From NCBI GenBank assembly GCA_037074705.1, contig CM073596.1, forward strand, positions 22,976,001 through 23,040,000: a stretch of DNA of 64,000 nt. Direction: 5' to 3'. The stretch is from Zhengitettix transpicula (Eukaryota > Arthropoda > Insecta > Orthoptera > Tetrigidae). The stretch's first letter is position 1, and each line of letters opens with the position of its first letter. Positions 10,661-23,999 of the stretch are shown here, one piece after another. Both the position numbers and the translations under genes were made by a program. The notes beneath the pieces are model-generated. The model had not been told where the DNA came from. It did no database searches and was given only the letters and a program-made list of their open reading frames with translations.

Positions 10661-13045
10661 ATTTATTATGTAAATGTTTTCAGCATGACACTAAGAGCGT
10701 TCTGTGATTAATAATATATCAAATGTAAACCCAACGACTTTCCACAGGAATTTGAGTGACTTTACACATTCCAAGCAACTAAATCATTTACATACCTTAT
10801 ATGACCGCGATACCCGGTTATCGACTATCACTTCAGTTTAACGTAGAAAAATTTATTTCCTCACATTTTCCATTGTTAATTTTGTTTTGAAAATTTATAT
10901 ATACGCAAACTTATGTCGCATATTGGTTGGCGAATAGTCAATGAAATTAGGAGCTTAAACTCATCCAATTCAGTCATTTTGAAAAACAACAGAAATGGCC
11001 AATCCAACCTCACAGTTTCTAAGTGATCATCTGGAAATCAACATCTAATTGTTGTACTTAATTCCATATAACTGAAAAATTCTGTACAACTAAGAAAAAC
11101 AAAACATTTGAAATGAAAAAAGACAAACCAGTCTCAAATGACACACACATAGCAGATGATGCAGACATTCACAAAAAAAAAAATATAAAAAAATTAGTCT
11201 GGAAAATAACAACGGAATAATACACCACAAAACCTTAAAACAATAACACAGGAATTCTAAATAGAAGTTAACAATATTTACAATGCAAGTATTCGTTTAG
11301 GTTTCAGCTGACGTCTTTATATTTTAGAAGCTGCAGTATATAAAATTGTTTATAGTAATATAAACAAAAAATTTTTTTAAGAAGCCTTAAGGGAAATAAA
11401 ATCAGTCTGTTACTAATGTATTTAAAAACATTAATTGTTTGAAATATATTTTAATGTGCTTTCGTAAAGTGTAATGACTTTGTTAATTGATGTACATTGA
11501 TGTAGTATACGTCTGAACTGTATAGGGAAAAATATATACCTATGTGAAGATATACTAAAAATATTTCCCTCTGGTAATATTAATGTCATGCATGCCAAGA
11601 ACGTTCCGCGAACGATAACATAGTTTTCAGCTATAATATGTATTTCTTACCCACTTGCATCTATTCCCTTTCACAGGAATGTTTAGTGATATTGATACAA
11701 TTCTCAAATACTTAGACGGGTATCTTTGATTACGGACTGTGATTTTGTTTTTTTGTGTGGCCAAGGAGTGGAAAGAAACCATATGCACTTCACTGCACCT
11801 TCTGTCCCCCTTTCCCTTTCTCGTGCAGCTTCTCCTCATCGTCACGTGTTAGCGACAGAATGAGGTATCTGTGCTCGTATATCACAATTACGTCAGCGGG
11901 TCTGCTTCGTTCTTAGAAGAAAAAAAAAGGTTCCCACTTCTTTTGGACAGACATTCTTTAATAATTCAGCGCTCTCTTGCCTTACATCTTTGTACGCGCT
12001 CTTTGGATGCTGTGAAAAAAAAAAATCTTAGAAGCTGTCGCTTGTTGAGGCTACATCAAAATCAACTACTGTTACACAAACGTTTGAATACCATTTGCTT
12101 TGGATAATTTGGAATTTTCTTGTGAATTTTTTTTATTACACACGGGACGTATTATTGTTAATATTTTTAAATGTTTGGATTCTTTTAGTAAGTTCAGGTA
12201 ATGACATCAGGAGTGAATTGCTTAGGTTTATGGACTTGCGTGTTTATTCAACACTGATTTGAGCCTTATTCCCAGAAGCACGGAACAGAGTTCTGAACAG
12301 TAGGAAACATAATTCATCTAGCAAGACCTAATATCTATTTTTAACACTATTACTTCAAGATAATATTACATTTCTAATTCAAATGTAACGGGAATTTATA
12401 ACACTGTTAATTTTTTTTATCTACGTATATTTCGACATCGTGAAAATTACATATATTTAACTTATTTTAAGTAATATATAATATTCAACTGAAGAAAAAG
12501 AATATCTATTAAGTGTAGCGACATCGTGTATTTATACAACAAAATTAACAGTTCAAGACAATTATGTCGGAGAAAATGTTTTTATTACCTGGTCAACGAC
12601 TAATTAAAGTGTTTCCTGCAAACGTATTTATTTTATATTAGCAGGTAAATAAGTATACTGTCGTATAACTACGTGTTTTTTTACATTTATGTTAATGTTT
12701 GTTCAATTTCATAACTTTATAGTGATAATTAAATGCTAGTCATAATTATGTTTCTTAAATTTACTTTTCAACATCCACAACCTGCATATATCGCGTGAGC
12801 ATTTTTAACTGTTCCGTGTAGGAGTCAGTATCAGTATTGCTGCTGTGTAGTACTGAGGTTCCACAGTTTCGAAAATAAGTTGTCTAGTTTCAGATATTTA
12901 ACGGACTTGTTCATTTCTCATTTATAGCATTTGGGCTATATGCTCCATTATGGATATCAGATCCCCAAAGGCTGGTTCGCTGAAGCCATGACGTAAGTCA
13001 GTTTTTTTCCTACGTTATCACAGTTCGTTTAATTTGGTTGCGAGT
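10661..13045. other. Long AT-rich spacer, no gene seen
   Basis: Predominantly A/T with many short homopolymers. A slightly more complex patch lies at 11740-12070 and carries two short frames on opposite strands. Neither has a motif. No repeat copy of any other part of the window was noticed. Confidence 0.55.
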
Positions 13046-13049
13046 ATGT

Positions 13050-13505
13050 TAATGAATATATAAGCTGTGCACGTCACTCGATGAATTACTAGTCCGTTGA
13101 TAGATTGAGAGCTCTCTAGAGAAGTACTGCGTGTTACTCATCGCACATGCTGACTGCTGCAGATACTCCGCACCCGCATAATTGCATTGGGAAGTAGTAG
13201 AAAGTGACGCCTTTTGTAAAGCTGGAGGAGAGCAATTGCGTACGGCGCGCATGAAGAGCGGCTCTGCAGTTTCCCGGATGTCGTCGCCAGTGTAATATTT
13301 CCTATTGTTCGCCACGAACCCGATACCTTCTCCAGCCAGTGTGCTGCGTCACGTATCCGGTGAGAAGAGCTTCTCAGTTACTTCAACAGTCCTGTTTGCA
13401 ACATCACGTCGTCCGCGGAATGGATACGAAGCGACATGCAGACCTATTGGTTTACGTGTAAATCAACCAATTCGTTCACCTGAGAGAATACGTTCACTTA
13501 CATAA
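13050..13505. promoter_or_regulatory. Higher-GC island
   Basis: Balanced, complex sequence with CG-containing words (GTACGGCGCGC near 13239) contrasts with the AT-rich flanks. Opposed frames at 13049-13315 (-) and 13305-13505 (+) end where the island ends, as expected when GC content suppresses stop codons. No domain is recognised. It is a candidate regulatory module. Confidence 0.25.
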
Positions 13506-14035
13506 AACACTATATGTGTTTCCTATACAGATAATACTATTCTGGTGTTCCATCACATGATTTTAAGAATAGATATGTGAAATAAGAGTGATAGTGACAG
13601 GCAAGAGAAGGAGGAGAGAGAAGGCAAGTAAACAAACCCAGTCTGCCTAATGCTGAAGAAAGGGTTAATTGGCACACGGGATGCAACAACCACATTCGAT
13701 TCACTCGAGCGCGGCGGAGAAAGATTCATTTCTTGTTAGAGATTAAAGGATACATTTCACACGCTTACAGCGAATTAATTAGTTACAACGTTAGATCAAA
13801 ATTTTTCATGTACGAATATTAATTTACTGTTAACGTTTGATGCACTAAATGAAATTCTCATTGGTGAATAAATCTTGAAAAACCTTCATTTTATCTGAAT
13901 TTGAAATCTATTAACGATGTGGTGGTGGCAGCTCTTGTAGAGATTTTTTTTTTAAAAAAATTCATTGCCTTTGATTAGGAACGAATCTACTTTGTTTAGT
14001 TAAAATGATGTTAATATTTATTAATTTCCTTTGTC
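13506..14035. other. AT-rich spacer with T10A7 palindromic run
   Basis: AT-rich apart from a purine-rich stretch near 13600-13630. A run of ten T followed by seven A lies at 13944-13960 and is self-complementary. No gene is supported. Confidence 0.5.
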
Positions 14036-14039
14036 AACT

Positions 14040-14660
14040 TACTGTCCTTGCTGAACCACGTCGTGTTCGTTATTTATTGTGCCACTTACAAGCACCACCT
14101 TGTAGAACGTGTACGACGCGATCAATACTTAAGCTTGCTTCGTTAGAGCGGCCTAGAGAATCGTAAGTTAGGGACTAAGCACTTAATGGAGCAGAATAAA
14201 TTGATGCACAGCGATACCAGCAGCACGTTGAGGGAGAAGTTGTTAGTGAAGTCATCGTATAACACGCACAACCACCATTTTGACCATCAGCAAAGAGGGG
14301 TGCGAATTTTGCCCTACGTTCGGGGTAGAAAAAAAGCAGTCAAGTAGAAGATAAAGCAGGCGCAGATGCCCCGACGTTGGCGAGTATTTTCCGCTTATCG
14401 CGCCCTTCTTCGGTACTGCCAATCACGCCTGACAGGACCCGAGATAGAAATATCTTCAAGACTAATGGAGAGCTTTCCATGTTGGCCGTCCCGATATCTG
14501 GAACCAAACTCGTCAACATTGTCCACGGCGACGACGGGCCATAAATAAAAGATCTAGTATGACGCAGAATTTCTATCAAAGTGAAAAACTGAAGTAATTT
14601 TTCTCTTATAGCTGCCAAATTTCATCTACGTTGAACGAGACGTAGGGTACACCGAGTCTG
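14040..14660. promoter_or_regulatory. Higher-GC island, possible open frame on minus strand
   Basis: Complex sequence over about 600 bp. A 92-codon minus frame (14340-14618) and a 60-codon plus frame (14366-14548) overlap within it. The minus frame is mixed in residue type, but I recognise no domain and see no splice context. I keep this as a regulatory-like or old-repeat island. Confidence 0.25.
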
Positions 14661-15590
14661 ACACATCTCATTCACTATTTGTCAACGATAAGTTGAATAA
14701 TATGAGTATTCCTCTAAGCTGTATTCGTCATATAGTTTGAATATTTGAATAAATTCCCTCGAGTAATCTCCCGACTCATAAGATAAAATTGAAAATGAGG
14801 AAAACAGAGAATAATTGCATTGTAGTTATTATCGGAACTCGAAAGAGTAGTTTCATCCTTCAATATTTGAAGATGCTACGGCTAAAAAGAATGGAAACGA
14901 ATCTTAAAGAACGGCTGCCAAAGAGTATTAATAACTATGATATGTAAAATAAAAATGTCTACTTGTATTGCTAGTATTTACATTCGACTGATTTGTTTAG
15001 ATATAGACTATATTGAATACGTCTAGTGCATAGAATTCTAGCAATAAACTTCGGTATAGTTCAGGTCTTCTTCTGAGAACAACTATCTTTTAAGTTCATC
15101 AAATGAAACGAAAAATTAAGAACAAAGCTCCTTATAACTCTAAGATATGCAAGTCTGCTACGTTTTCTCGACTCACTTTAATTACTGATTTTTTAATTGA
15201 CTTCCAAGTTTTCACTTATTACAAAACATTTTCATGCTATCAAATGCAGAGCTTGCTTCTAAATAACTTAAATACCTTTTCGTTAGAAATAACATACTTA
15301 AAGAAACTTTAAAAGGAATCAGAACAATGGAAATTCGTAAGTTGAACTATAACTTTGTAATAAAACAATTGAAGTACAATTGGGCAACAAAAATGTGTTA
15401 TTAGCAGGAACTTTCATTGTATTAGTGAAAATAGGACAAGGCTGAAGTAAAAAGTATACAGAAATTAACAAGTAATGCAAAAGTATAAGACACAGTCAAT
15501 ATTGGTGTGATTTATCGTGTTCCAAATGAAAGCGATAGAATTTAATAGATAAAGCGGTGACTGTATATAAATCAAGATTTGGGGAACCAT
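14661..15590. other. AT-rich spacer, no gene seen
   Basis: AT-rich DNA. The 69-codon plus frame at 15103-15312 is Lys/Leu/Tyr-rich and has no motif. Confidence 0.55.
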
Positions 15591-15652
15591 AATTTCGATT
15601 AAGAGGTCACCAAGAAAACAGTTGGGTGAGTGGAGGGCTGTGAATGACCAAT

Positions 15653-16018
15653 AGCGGAACAGACACGAACAGCCTACATTAACAATGGCAGACTGGTGGC
15701 TACGATTGGTTAGAAAAGTTTAGCTTTACTCTCATTGGATGTTGTTGGGGTTTAACAATATCAGTTTCTTCATAAATCCGGCGTTTATAATCCCGAAGTA
15801 TCTGTCCTTACTTGCCAGAAGTACTGAGTTTCCTTAATTTATCTACACGGTCTATTGTTTGATATACAGTAAAGTAGAACATTCCACAACTGCGACGGGC
15901 AGAGAACGAATGACCAGACAGTAGGAGTATCACGTTCTTTGGGTGGGCGTTACTTTTTCTTCTGATGGATGGCTACGATTGGTTAGCGAATTATATTGGA
16001 TGAAATGAGTAGCGGAAC
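15653..16018. repeat. Local duplicated motif unit
   Basis: The 16-base word GGCTACGATTGGTTAG occurs at 15698-15713 and 15971-15986 on the same strand, 273 bp apart. ATTGGATG follows each copy (from 15734 and from 15995). AGCGGAAC occurs at 15653-15660 and 16011-16018, once before the first copy and once after the second. The shared word includes ATTGG, the reverse of a CCAAT box. It could be a small duplication inside a regulatory module or two ends of a decayed element. Confidence 0.5.
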
Positions 16019-16039
16019 TTATGGAGTAAACACGTTGTG

Positions 16040-16500
16040 AATCAAGAAAATTGTCAGAATGATAAAAAACAGCAAGTGCTTCAGACTTCCTTTTCATCTG
16101 TCTTCTTCTTCACCTGCATCATAACTGCGTCTCAGGAAACCGTCCCGGCGAAGAAATATGAAGAAAAAAGGCGCGCGGTCAGCGAAACTAATGCAGAAGC
16201 TTCTTCGCAGACACTCCTTCTTTAATGTGGTTTCTGACCGAGACCGCCTGATTTATGTTATTTGTTCATTGGCAGGGTAATTGGCGGGGCTACTACTCTT
16301 CGACAAAAAAAAAGCACACCTCCACAAGGCATCAAGGTCGAGGATGTAATGGCCTTGAACGCAACACCCACTACAAGATCAACAACATTCGCCATTCAGG
16401 CGGACATTGCCTTTTATGCACTCGTCGGCCTGTCTTGCTAGCGCTGGGTTTGGCGAAACGTCCAGTTTCACAACTGAACACAACCAAATAAACTTACGTT
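16040..16500. promoter_or_regulatory. Higher-GC island
   Basis: Complex sequence contains GC-rich segments (GGCGCGCGG near 16170) and GTAATTGGCGGGGC near 16276. Two plus frames of 62 and 78 codons lie here, separated by a stop. They are not domain-like. Regulatory role is inferred from composition. Confidence 0.25.
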
Positions 16501-17160
16501 TTCTTTAACATGTATTTACATTACAATGAAAACTAAGGTACAACTTTTTTATAATTAGTAGTGTCAAACGTCGGACGGAGGTTTTTTAAATTTCTTGGAG
16601 GAATGTGGATCGACTTTTAAAGCCCTTGCGGTCGACAGAAAAAATATTAAATATATAATTTTAATTAATACAAGACGTATTAAAAGATAAAAAGAAAATT
16701 TTGTGTTATTCTAACTTTTAGGTTGCATAGTAAAATGTTGTTTGTTTTGTAACCATTTTTTCTGATACTAACCATCTTTTTTGTTTGTGTGTTGCAGGTA
16801 AGAAACCTCTACATCTCTGGGTCTGTAGATAGGAAGAGGTTAAGGAATTAACAACGTTGGCCCAGTTCTGCTCTCAGGGTACTTTGCAACGACCATCGCT
16901 TCTCCCATGCTCCTGAATAATGCATCCACCAAACATATTTCGGCATTTCTCTGGCACTTCTACAGGCTTCGGCTGTATTTACGGATTATCGGCGGCCTGC
17001 GCATTGCGGCTTACAAAAACTAGTCTTTTTATGACAGCCATTTTTCCTTTCCACTGCATCAGGTTGAGGGCCTCCTCAATAGACCACTACTTCAGTCCAA
17101 GTTTGCCTTGCCGCGGAAACTTCTAACAATATCTCCCTCCTCAGATTCCAAGTAAAACTC
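16501..17160. other. AT-rich DNA followed by a moderate-GC patch
   Basis: The first 300 bp are AT-rich. From about 16795 the sequence becomes balanced to 17140, with a 68-codon plus frame at 16920-17126. A TTGCAGGTAAGA word at 16792-16803 resembles a splice acceptor followed by a donor consensus, but no credible exon lies beside it. No gene is called. Confidence 0.4.
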
Positions 17161-18025
17161 ATTTTCTTTATGGACAGGCATTACAAATTGCTATCATTAG
17201 TCTGCGTCATGAGCTGATTCCCAACTATGAAATTCTGTGGCGGTTGCGAGTTTGGACTTTTCAGCACATCCCATTAAATTCTGAGCGATTAAACAGAAAA
17301 TATTTTAATTTTTACTTACACTGCTTTAACACTTCTCCAAACTTCAATTTTGTTTCTTTCGGTTACGAGCAGAGAATAATGAGATAGCAGGCCACGTCGT
17401 CCTGATGAATGAAGCATTAGTGTAAGTAATTTAAATTTGGTACAGTTATGAGGATTGTATTATGAAAGTATAATAACATTAATGCAGAGCTTATTATAAG
17501 AATATAATTTTATTATTATTTTTATTATTTAGTATTCTTTCGTTCAGGACTTATTCTGAAAATTGATCACTTAATTTACTCCAACATTAGTTTATCATTT
17601 AAAATCGAACAACTATTTATATATCTTATTTATCGCAAAATTATGCATGCTCTCCAGTTTAAATATTTATATGACGCCATGTAGTCCTTGATTAACAGGA
17701 AGTGTCCGATATTGCTCCCTACTTTCCTCCGAATCTATGTTTACATTAAAATAATTTAAAAGGGCTGTTTACTTTGATAAACTTCAGAACACCAATATTT
17801 CCTCTTTTGAATTACTTTTCTTCCGTAGTTAAGTATATGCCTTTATTTTCACCATTCTTCTTTCACATATCTTTCTCTAAAAATAACAAATCATTACCTC
17901 TGAATAATTCTGTTTTATATCTCCTTCTGTTTCATCGTCGTTTCTAATTTGGCGTCCCATGTATATTGCGTCCATCTGTGGTCCCATATGATTTAATTTT
18001 GTTACGAGTAAAGTCCCACTGAGGC

Positions 18026-18061
<36 letters not shown>

Positions 18062-19015
18062 AGGTAATAGAATAATGTAATAAGCGAAATCACCTAATTA
18101 CTGCATGTCGAGAGTTCATATTAGTAAGTTGCTATTGCGTTTAAGCGGTTGTGCAGTCATATGTTAACTGAATAAGTGTTTCGTTGTCTAGTGTACTTGT
18201 TTACATTACATTGTAACTGATTTATTGCCCATTCGTTATCAGAATTTTGTCCAATGTTGCCATAGATTATAGTAATTTTCTGGCCTCGGGGTGACGGCCT
18301 GTTTGTATTTCAATATCAATAAGTAAAGCGATCTAGTCTAGAGCGAACAACATTAAAAGCGTAAAATGTATCGAAACACATCCCTGATATAAATACTATA
18401 TTTCACTTAAAATGAATACAAATTTTTCTGTATTCGATTATATTTTTGAATGACAACTTAGAACATTGTATATACAACATTTAATATAGAACAATAAAAA
18501 ATCATCGGTGTGCAGCCGACAAGAGAGGTGTTCTGCTAATTATTGTTTGGCCGTTGACGAGGTTAACTGTACGCAACTTTGTTAAACAAAAGTTTGTCTG
18601 CCTCGCAGTATTACACTTAATGTAAAAAAGTTATCTAATATTGAAATCACAATATTCATCAATGACAGCCGCCGACGATTGGGTGAAGGAATTAGAAAAC
18701 TGAATGAAAGCCATACTCCTACAGCCGATATTATGTGAAAATAGACTCGATAACACTACAAAACTGGTTACCGTTCAGTTGTGGTAAAAAATTTTAAATT
18801 AAGTACGCTTATACAGTGGACAGTAAAGTTCAACGGATACATTTAAGTGTTCAAATATTATTTAAATAAATGTTTGTTTTGAAATTTCATCAGGTCCAAA
18901 TATAGCTATAATAATATCTGTAGCGCTCTCATTCCTTATATTCGTGTACGCGCCGAAACAATCGTACTTTCTATAACTATAATTCTTTCGAGCCATCATT
19001 TCATTTTAATGTAAC
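17161..19015. other. AT-rich spacer with (TA)n tract
   Basis: AT-rich throughout, with ATT-type low-complexity runs at 17505-17530 and the microsatellite listed separately at 18027. No coding frame of interest is present. Confidence 0.55.
18027..18058. repeat. (TA)16 microsatellite
   Basis: Uninterrupted TA dinucleotide repeat of 16 units read directly from the sequence. Confidence 0.97.
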
Positions 19016-19019
19016 CGAG

Positions 19020-19440
19020 CTTTGCATCCCCCACTTGTGTGAGTGTGTGTGTACGTGTTTACACTTCGGCACCACATCGTTATATAGCTGCAAATTTTAC
19101 ACGCTTGTCAGCGAACTTGGAGGTCATTAATCAGGACACGCGATTGCGTGGCTTGGCGTATTCACAACTATCGCAGCCGGGAGTAAAAAAAATGGGGGCT
19201 GGAGCAAGGGTTCGCCCGGGGTCATCACAGTTTCACTCTTACAATCACCGGCTGTTAATTCCGACAAATATGTAATTCCGGCAGAGTAATTTCCTCTGTA
19301 GCGTTCCTAATTCACCTAATCCCTCAATCGCTGTGCTGGAAATTCAATTACGAGCTTAGCGCCGCTCTTTGCAATTACTTTGGCACCCAATTCCCTATCG
19401 CGCGGACTTAACTCCGTCCGGAAATGCGACTCACAAACGT
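19020..19440. promoter_or_regulatory. Enhancer-like higher-GC island
   Basis: A sharply bounded island starts with a short GT repeat (19034-19052). It holds several homeodomain-like cores, including GTCATTAATCAGG near 19122, GTTAATTCC near 19254 and CAATTACG near 19346, between GC-rich blocks such as TCGCCCGGGG near 19211. A 78-codon plus frame overlaps it but is not domain-like. The alternation of AT cores and GC blocks is what makes it look regulatory. Confidence 0.35.
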
Positions 19441-21935
19441 GAAAGAGTAAAGATTAATAAGGACTGCAAAGTCCACATGTAGCGTCGTTTGACTGAAAAG
19501 TCGTTCATTAATCAGATAGACTTAAGGACATATGATGTGAAGTGTAGAAAAGTTTTATTACACCAAAAACCATGAGCATTGAAAAAACAAACTGAACTAA
19601 CCAGAATATGCAAAAAAAGAACAGAAAAAAATCTAAGTTGTAACAATATGATACATGCTCAAATCGTGTACCGTTTTAAACAACTTTGTGTATAGGTTAC
19701 TATTTGTTACACGGCCGTAACATGTATATAACAAAGTCTATGATGCTGGAAACAAACAATGAATTAAGATATGTAATCAGATTTTTTTTCACCAAGTGTT
19801 GTTTTTCTCTGTGGCAGCTATACCTAAAATTGGGGATTATAGATTTCTATTTTTCACCTTTCGTATGAATCTTTAATATGCGTTATTCTCAAGCACCGAG
19901 TTACATTACTGTGCTAGATAGAGACAATACAGACTATTGCTTGTTGTATACATTGTTTAATAGTTATATTTATCTTTTACAATGTTAGCTAGTAAATAAA
20001 TGTTCCACCTGGAAATTAAAGCAAAGTTTAATGTGTTTATAGATTATACCTTATTTATTTGTAAAGGCTACATTGAATCATTAACAAAGTCAGTTGAAAA
20101 TAATAATGCTAAAAATGACCTTAATGCAGAAAAACATAAAAAAGAAGAGAGAAATATAAATAAAGTAAATTTGAATTGAAAAATGCCTGACGTTTCGACG
20201 CAGATTAGCGTTTAACGGCAAATAACTAAGAACTGGAAGATTAGCAATGTACCAAAATCAAAGATAAATATATAATAGCTAAAGAACTTACAATAAAACA
20301 TCATATAACTTGTCGCGACTTTCTGTGTCTTGCTTAATATTTACAGTATTTGTTTGAATTTTCGTATACAGCATTTCAGAAATTAATTTTTTCCAATAAT
20401 GTGTTTCTCTGGAGATGATGTCAATATCGAAAGTGTTTAAATTTCTTACGATGTTAGGTGAGAAGAGTATGTTTACAAGTTGGCAGATCGAAATTAGATT
20501 TATGTTCTTTCATCCTAGTATTTTGAAATTATTTTTATAATTGCAACAAAATACTGAATTTCAAAAGGAAAAATGATGGTATTACAGACGTTGATAAGAT
20601 TTATTTATTACTCATTAATCTAGAAACTAGACACACTATCCTTTTTTTTAAAAAAAACTAGTAGTTTTATAACATTAGTGTAATTTATTTAATCAACTAG
20701 AAAGTAACGTACAGAAGTTTGATGCATACAATTGTAATGTAGGCCTACTTGGTATTTCCAAGATTTATCAACCTTTTCATTGTTTTTCTTTATTTACTAT
20801 GGTCTCTTAAAAAAATTATTTTCAACTTTATCTTCCATCTGTAAATAAAATGACAGCCCTTAAAGTTACTTATCCTGGTCAATTTTTTTAAATATAATTA
20901 TCTAATTATGACCCGTCGTAAGTGCTGAGTTATCAATGAATTTATGCGTACGTTCGAGGACGAATATGTTAGGTCTATAAATGTCACAATTTTCTGTCAC
21001 ACATGACTTAGAATTGTCTAATTCTGTGTTTCAATAACTTATAACTGACGTCCCTCACGATTCAAATTATTCACCTTTGCAAACAGATGTAAGCCTACTT
21101 GAGTCAATATCTAAATACGTTTTAAAATTAAAACCTACAGGTGTTAATAGATTTTGAGTGATTTCTGACTTCACATTTATGCATAAAAATCTCAACTTTT
21201 CTCTGTAACTAACATTTGGCTTCCGTTGGGATAACAAATATTAAAATAAAAATTTTATAGCTGCAATCAAATCCCGATATATTGTTTATAATTGTGACAA
21301 TCATCTAGGCCTATAGAATATAGAAAGAATCAGCTGTAGAGGGAGGTTGAATTGCAAAATTTGCATTTCCGTACCCCTATAAAGCATCAACGTGGAACCT
21401 CACGAATACTTCCGTACAAGATGCGGGTTGTTTCCGAGCCCCTCACTCCTCAAAACTACTCCACTCTGCGGTTTAGATTAATGCACATCCACGACGCAAC
21501 AAGCTCCTCTCACTTCCCATGAGAGAAAATGAGATATACAGTAACAGCACTCTAAAAATAGAAGATTTATAACAACAAATTTTATTGGCGTGTTTCTGTA
21601 CGTCCATACATTGATATAAATTGAATTCATTTTCAAAGGAAATATAAATCTGGTCTTTATACGAAACGCAATATTTTTGGTATTCAATAACCCGCATCGT
21701 GTAATTTAGTGTCTTACAATATTTGAGGACGAATGATAACGAAGGTTGTATGATAAAAGTTCTATCATGTTAAAAAATGCATTAAGGTACCCAAAACATA
21801 TGGAAACAAGTTATCAATTGAAAGTTAAATTCTATTAAGTGGTATATCGTGTAAAATTATATTATAATTATAAAGTATAGTGAGTATTAATGCGAACAAT
21901 ATTAGAAACTTGAAAAATACTTTAAGGGTATTCCG
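19441..21935. other. Long AT-rich spacer, no gene seen
   Basis: AT-rich with many A/T runs, including T8A8 at 20642-20657. The palindrome GTAGGCCTAC lies at 20739-20748 and TAGGCCTA at 21306-21313. A slightly more complex patch at 21330-21530 has overlapping minus frames without motifs. Confidence 0.55.
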
Positions 21936-21939
21936 TTCC

Positions 21940-22165
21940 TGTGTGAGATTGGTTGTCGACATGAAAGTTTAAATAATAGGAATAAACGGCGAACGGAATA
22001 ATAGAGTACGAAAGATGGTAAATCGGAAATAAATAAGCGACGTAGCGAAATGTAAGATAGCATTCAGAAGGACAAACGGACTCGAAAGCAATCGCTAGAG
22101 GGCAATGTCGAGATGCATCACGGGCACCGTAAGGGGAAGCGTACGAAACGAAATCAATTGCACCC
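21940..22165. promoter_or_regulatory. Small higher-complexity island
   Basis: About 220 bp of balanced sequence with CG words (GGGCACCGTAAGGGGAAGCG near 22122). It coincides with an 81-codon minus frame that shows no domain. It may be a minor regulatory module. Confidence 0.18.
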
Positions 22166-23150
22166 ATTTAATAATTAAATATATTATTTTAAAGTAGTCT
22201 ATATTTTCAGAATGAAAATGTTATTCGTAAATTTAGCCTATTTCATTTAAAAAAAATAATCGAAAGTTATAATAAAAAAAGTTAGTTTTAAAAGACTTGC
22301 ATCACAATTACAAAATTTACTCGATATTACCAAAACATGCATCAGATAAGACATTCAATAAATAGCAGAATACCAACTTTTGAAAACAAAACGTTCATAT
22401 TAGAAAATATGACTAGGTCTGTATGGACTAATTGCAAATATTTTACAAAACTGATCAGATATGATTTGATAATAGATATGAAAGTTACCTCCCATTCTAT
22501 CTTTGTATTATTATAGTTCAGAATAATGTATTATGTTTGCGAAATATATTTCTTGATTATTACATTGAATTCAGTTAGATGTAGATATCCTTTTCTATCC
22601 ACAAAGTTTTCAGAAACTTCCATTTTAAAGCTCGTTTCAGGAACTAAGAAAGCGTTTACTTCAAGTGTGGATTTGGATACACACATTGTCTCTAATTTAA
22701 AACCTTAGGGAGAGTTAATAAACTACTCCGATAAGAGGATGGCTGTAAAAAAGCGTAAAAATGCATATAATTATAGTGACATTATGGCATTTTTATTATA
22801 AAGAATGGAAAAGAAGTGTAAATCTAATGGTTCTCGTAAACTTGTATCGTAAATTATCCATAAATTTGTGTACCTTTTCATTTACTTTAGAATGGTTATT
22901 CGGATATTGAATAATAATAAATTATCCTCATTCAGTGAGGAAGAACAGACGCCCTTCACTCACACAAACATTAATTTATGAATATAATTTTGTATAAAAC
23001 TGAAGATCCCCCCCCCTCCCCGCCTCTCCACTTAATCGATACCTAACATTTAGATATTGAAATTTTTCAGTTTCTCACATCTGAATAGTTGATAACCAAT
23101 TTATTATTAACTTTTATCTGAATTATGCACTAAGTATTACTTTTGTACTT
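22166..23150. other. AT-rich spacer with C9 run
   Basis: AT-rich. A run of nine C lies at 23008-23016, followed by a short C-rich tract. Nothing gene-like was found. Confidence 0.5.
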
Positions 23151-23159
23151 GCATTTAGT

Positions 23160-23700
23160 TGATATATGAGAGGCAGCGATGTCACCGCGACCCCCAAACT
23201 TACTCATCTCGGAAGAATTTTTTAAGTGGTTATAGTATGGGAAAATAACCGCGGCACCAACCGAAATAATAGTAAATTTTAGTGATGGTACTTGTACAAA
23301 AGTCAGTATCGACCGAATAAACTACATAAAACATCGTATAAATCCAAATTAGGTCGGTTGTAGTGACACTGGACACTCTTCTTTGGAGGCTTCTAGATAA
23401 TACGAGCAAAGAAGAGCTGCTGTGTGTTGAGAGGTCTGTTACAGTTTAGTTTGTGCAGTGACAAATAGCCCTTTGTGAGTAGCCCGTGGGGAAGGCTAGT
23501 CTTAGTGTTCTTGCAGAGAAATAAGCCCACTAAGGAGGAAGTTTGCGCGACGTAAGGAGCTTCTGTGGTGAGCAACCGAGAAGGGAGGGCAAAAAGCAGC
23601 CCTTCCAGACGCCGCTTGCAAAATCTGAGCTTCATTTCTTCGTGTTAATTAACCACGATCTCTGCGACATCTCGTGAAAGCCGGACCTGTGAAATTCTAC
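23160..23700. other. Moderate-GC stretch of unknown nature
   Basis: From about 23340 to 23690 the sequence is balanced and G/A-rich on the + strand. An 80-codon minus frame (23393-23635) is mixed in composition but unrecognised. It could be part of an LTR or untranslated leader of an old element. No second copy exists in the window to test this. Confidence 0.2.
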
Positions 23701-23995
23701 TTGTTTTAACTTTCGTGAGATTACTCTACATGCAAGGATCAAAGGGTCTAATAATTACTGTTTACCTACAGGGTTTTAAGAATATTTATGAAAATTCTTC
23801 ATATAACAACTTGATTGAATCCCTGTCAATGAGCTCATCCAACGTTTTTAATAACCACTCTATTTGTTGAAAACTCATTTGCTACCGTTTCAAGATATTT
23901 CCCATATGTCCCTTTTCACATCCAACCAATAACTTCCGGTTATTTGTTTAAGTTTCTGTGATTTCCTTTTTAAGATGATTCATATTACAAATTTT
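23701..23995. other. AT-rich spacer
   Basis: Ordinary AT-rich DNA between two more complex stretches. Nothing is supported here. Confidence 0.5.
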
Positions 23996-23999
23996 TCTC

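Noticed and set aside
16792..16803. Splice acceptor/donor word TTGCAGGTAAGA
   Set aside because: The acceptor and donor abut with no exon between them, and neither side has a credible open frame.
20642..20657. T8A8 palindrome as a terminator or hairpin
   Set aside because: Such T(n)A(n) runs are frequent in this AT-rich DNA (another at 13944-13960) and have no flanking stem.
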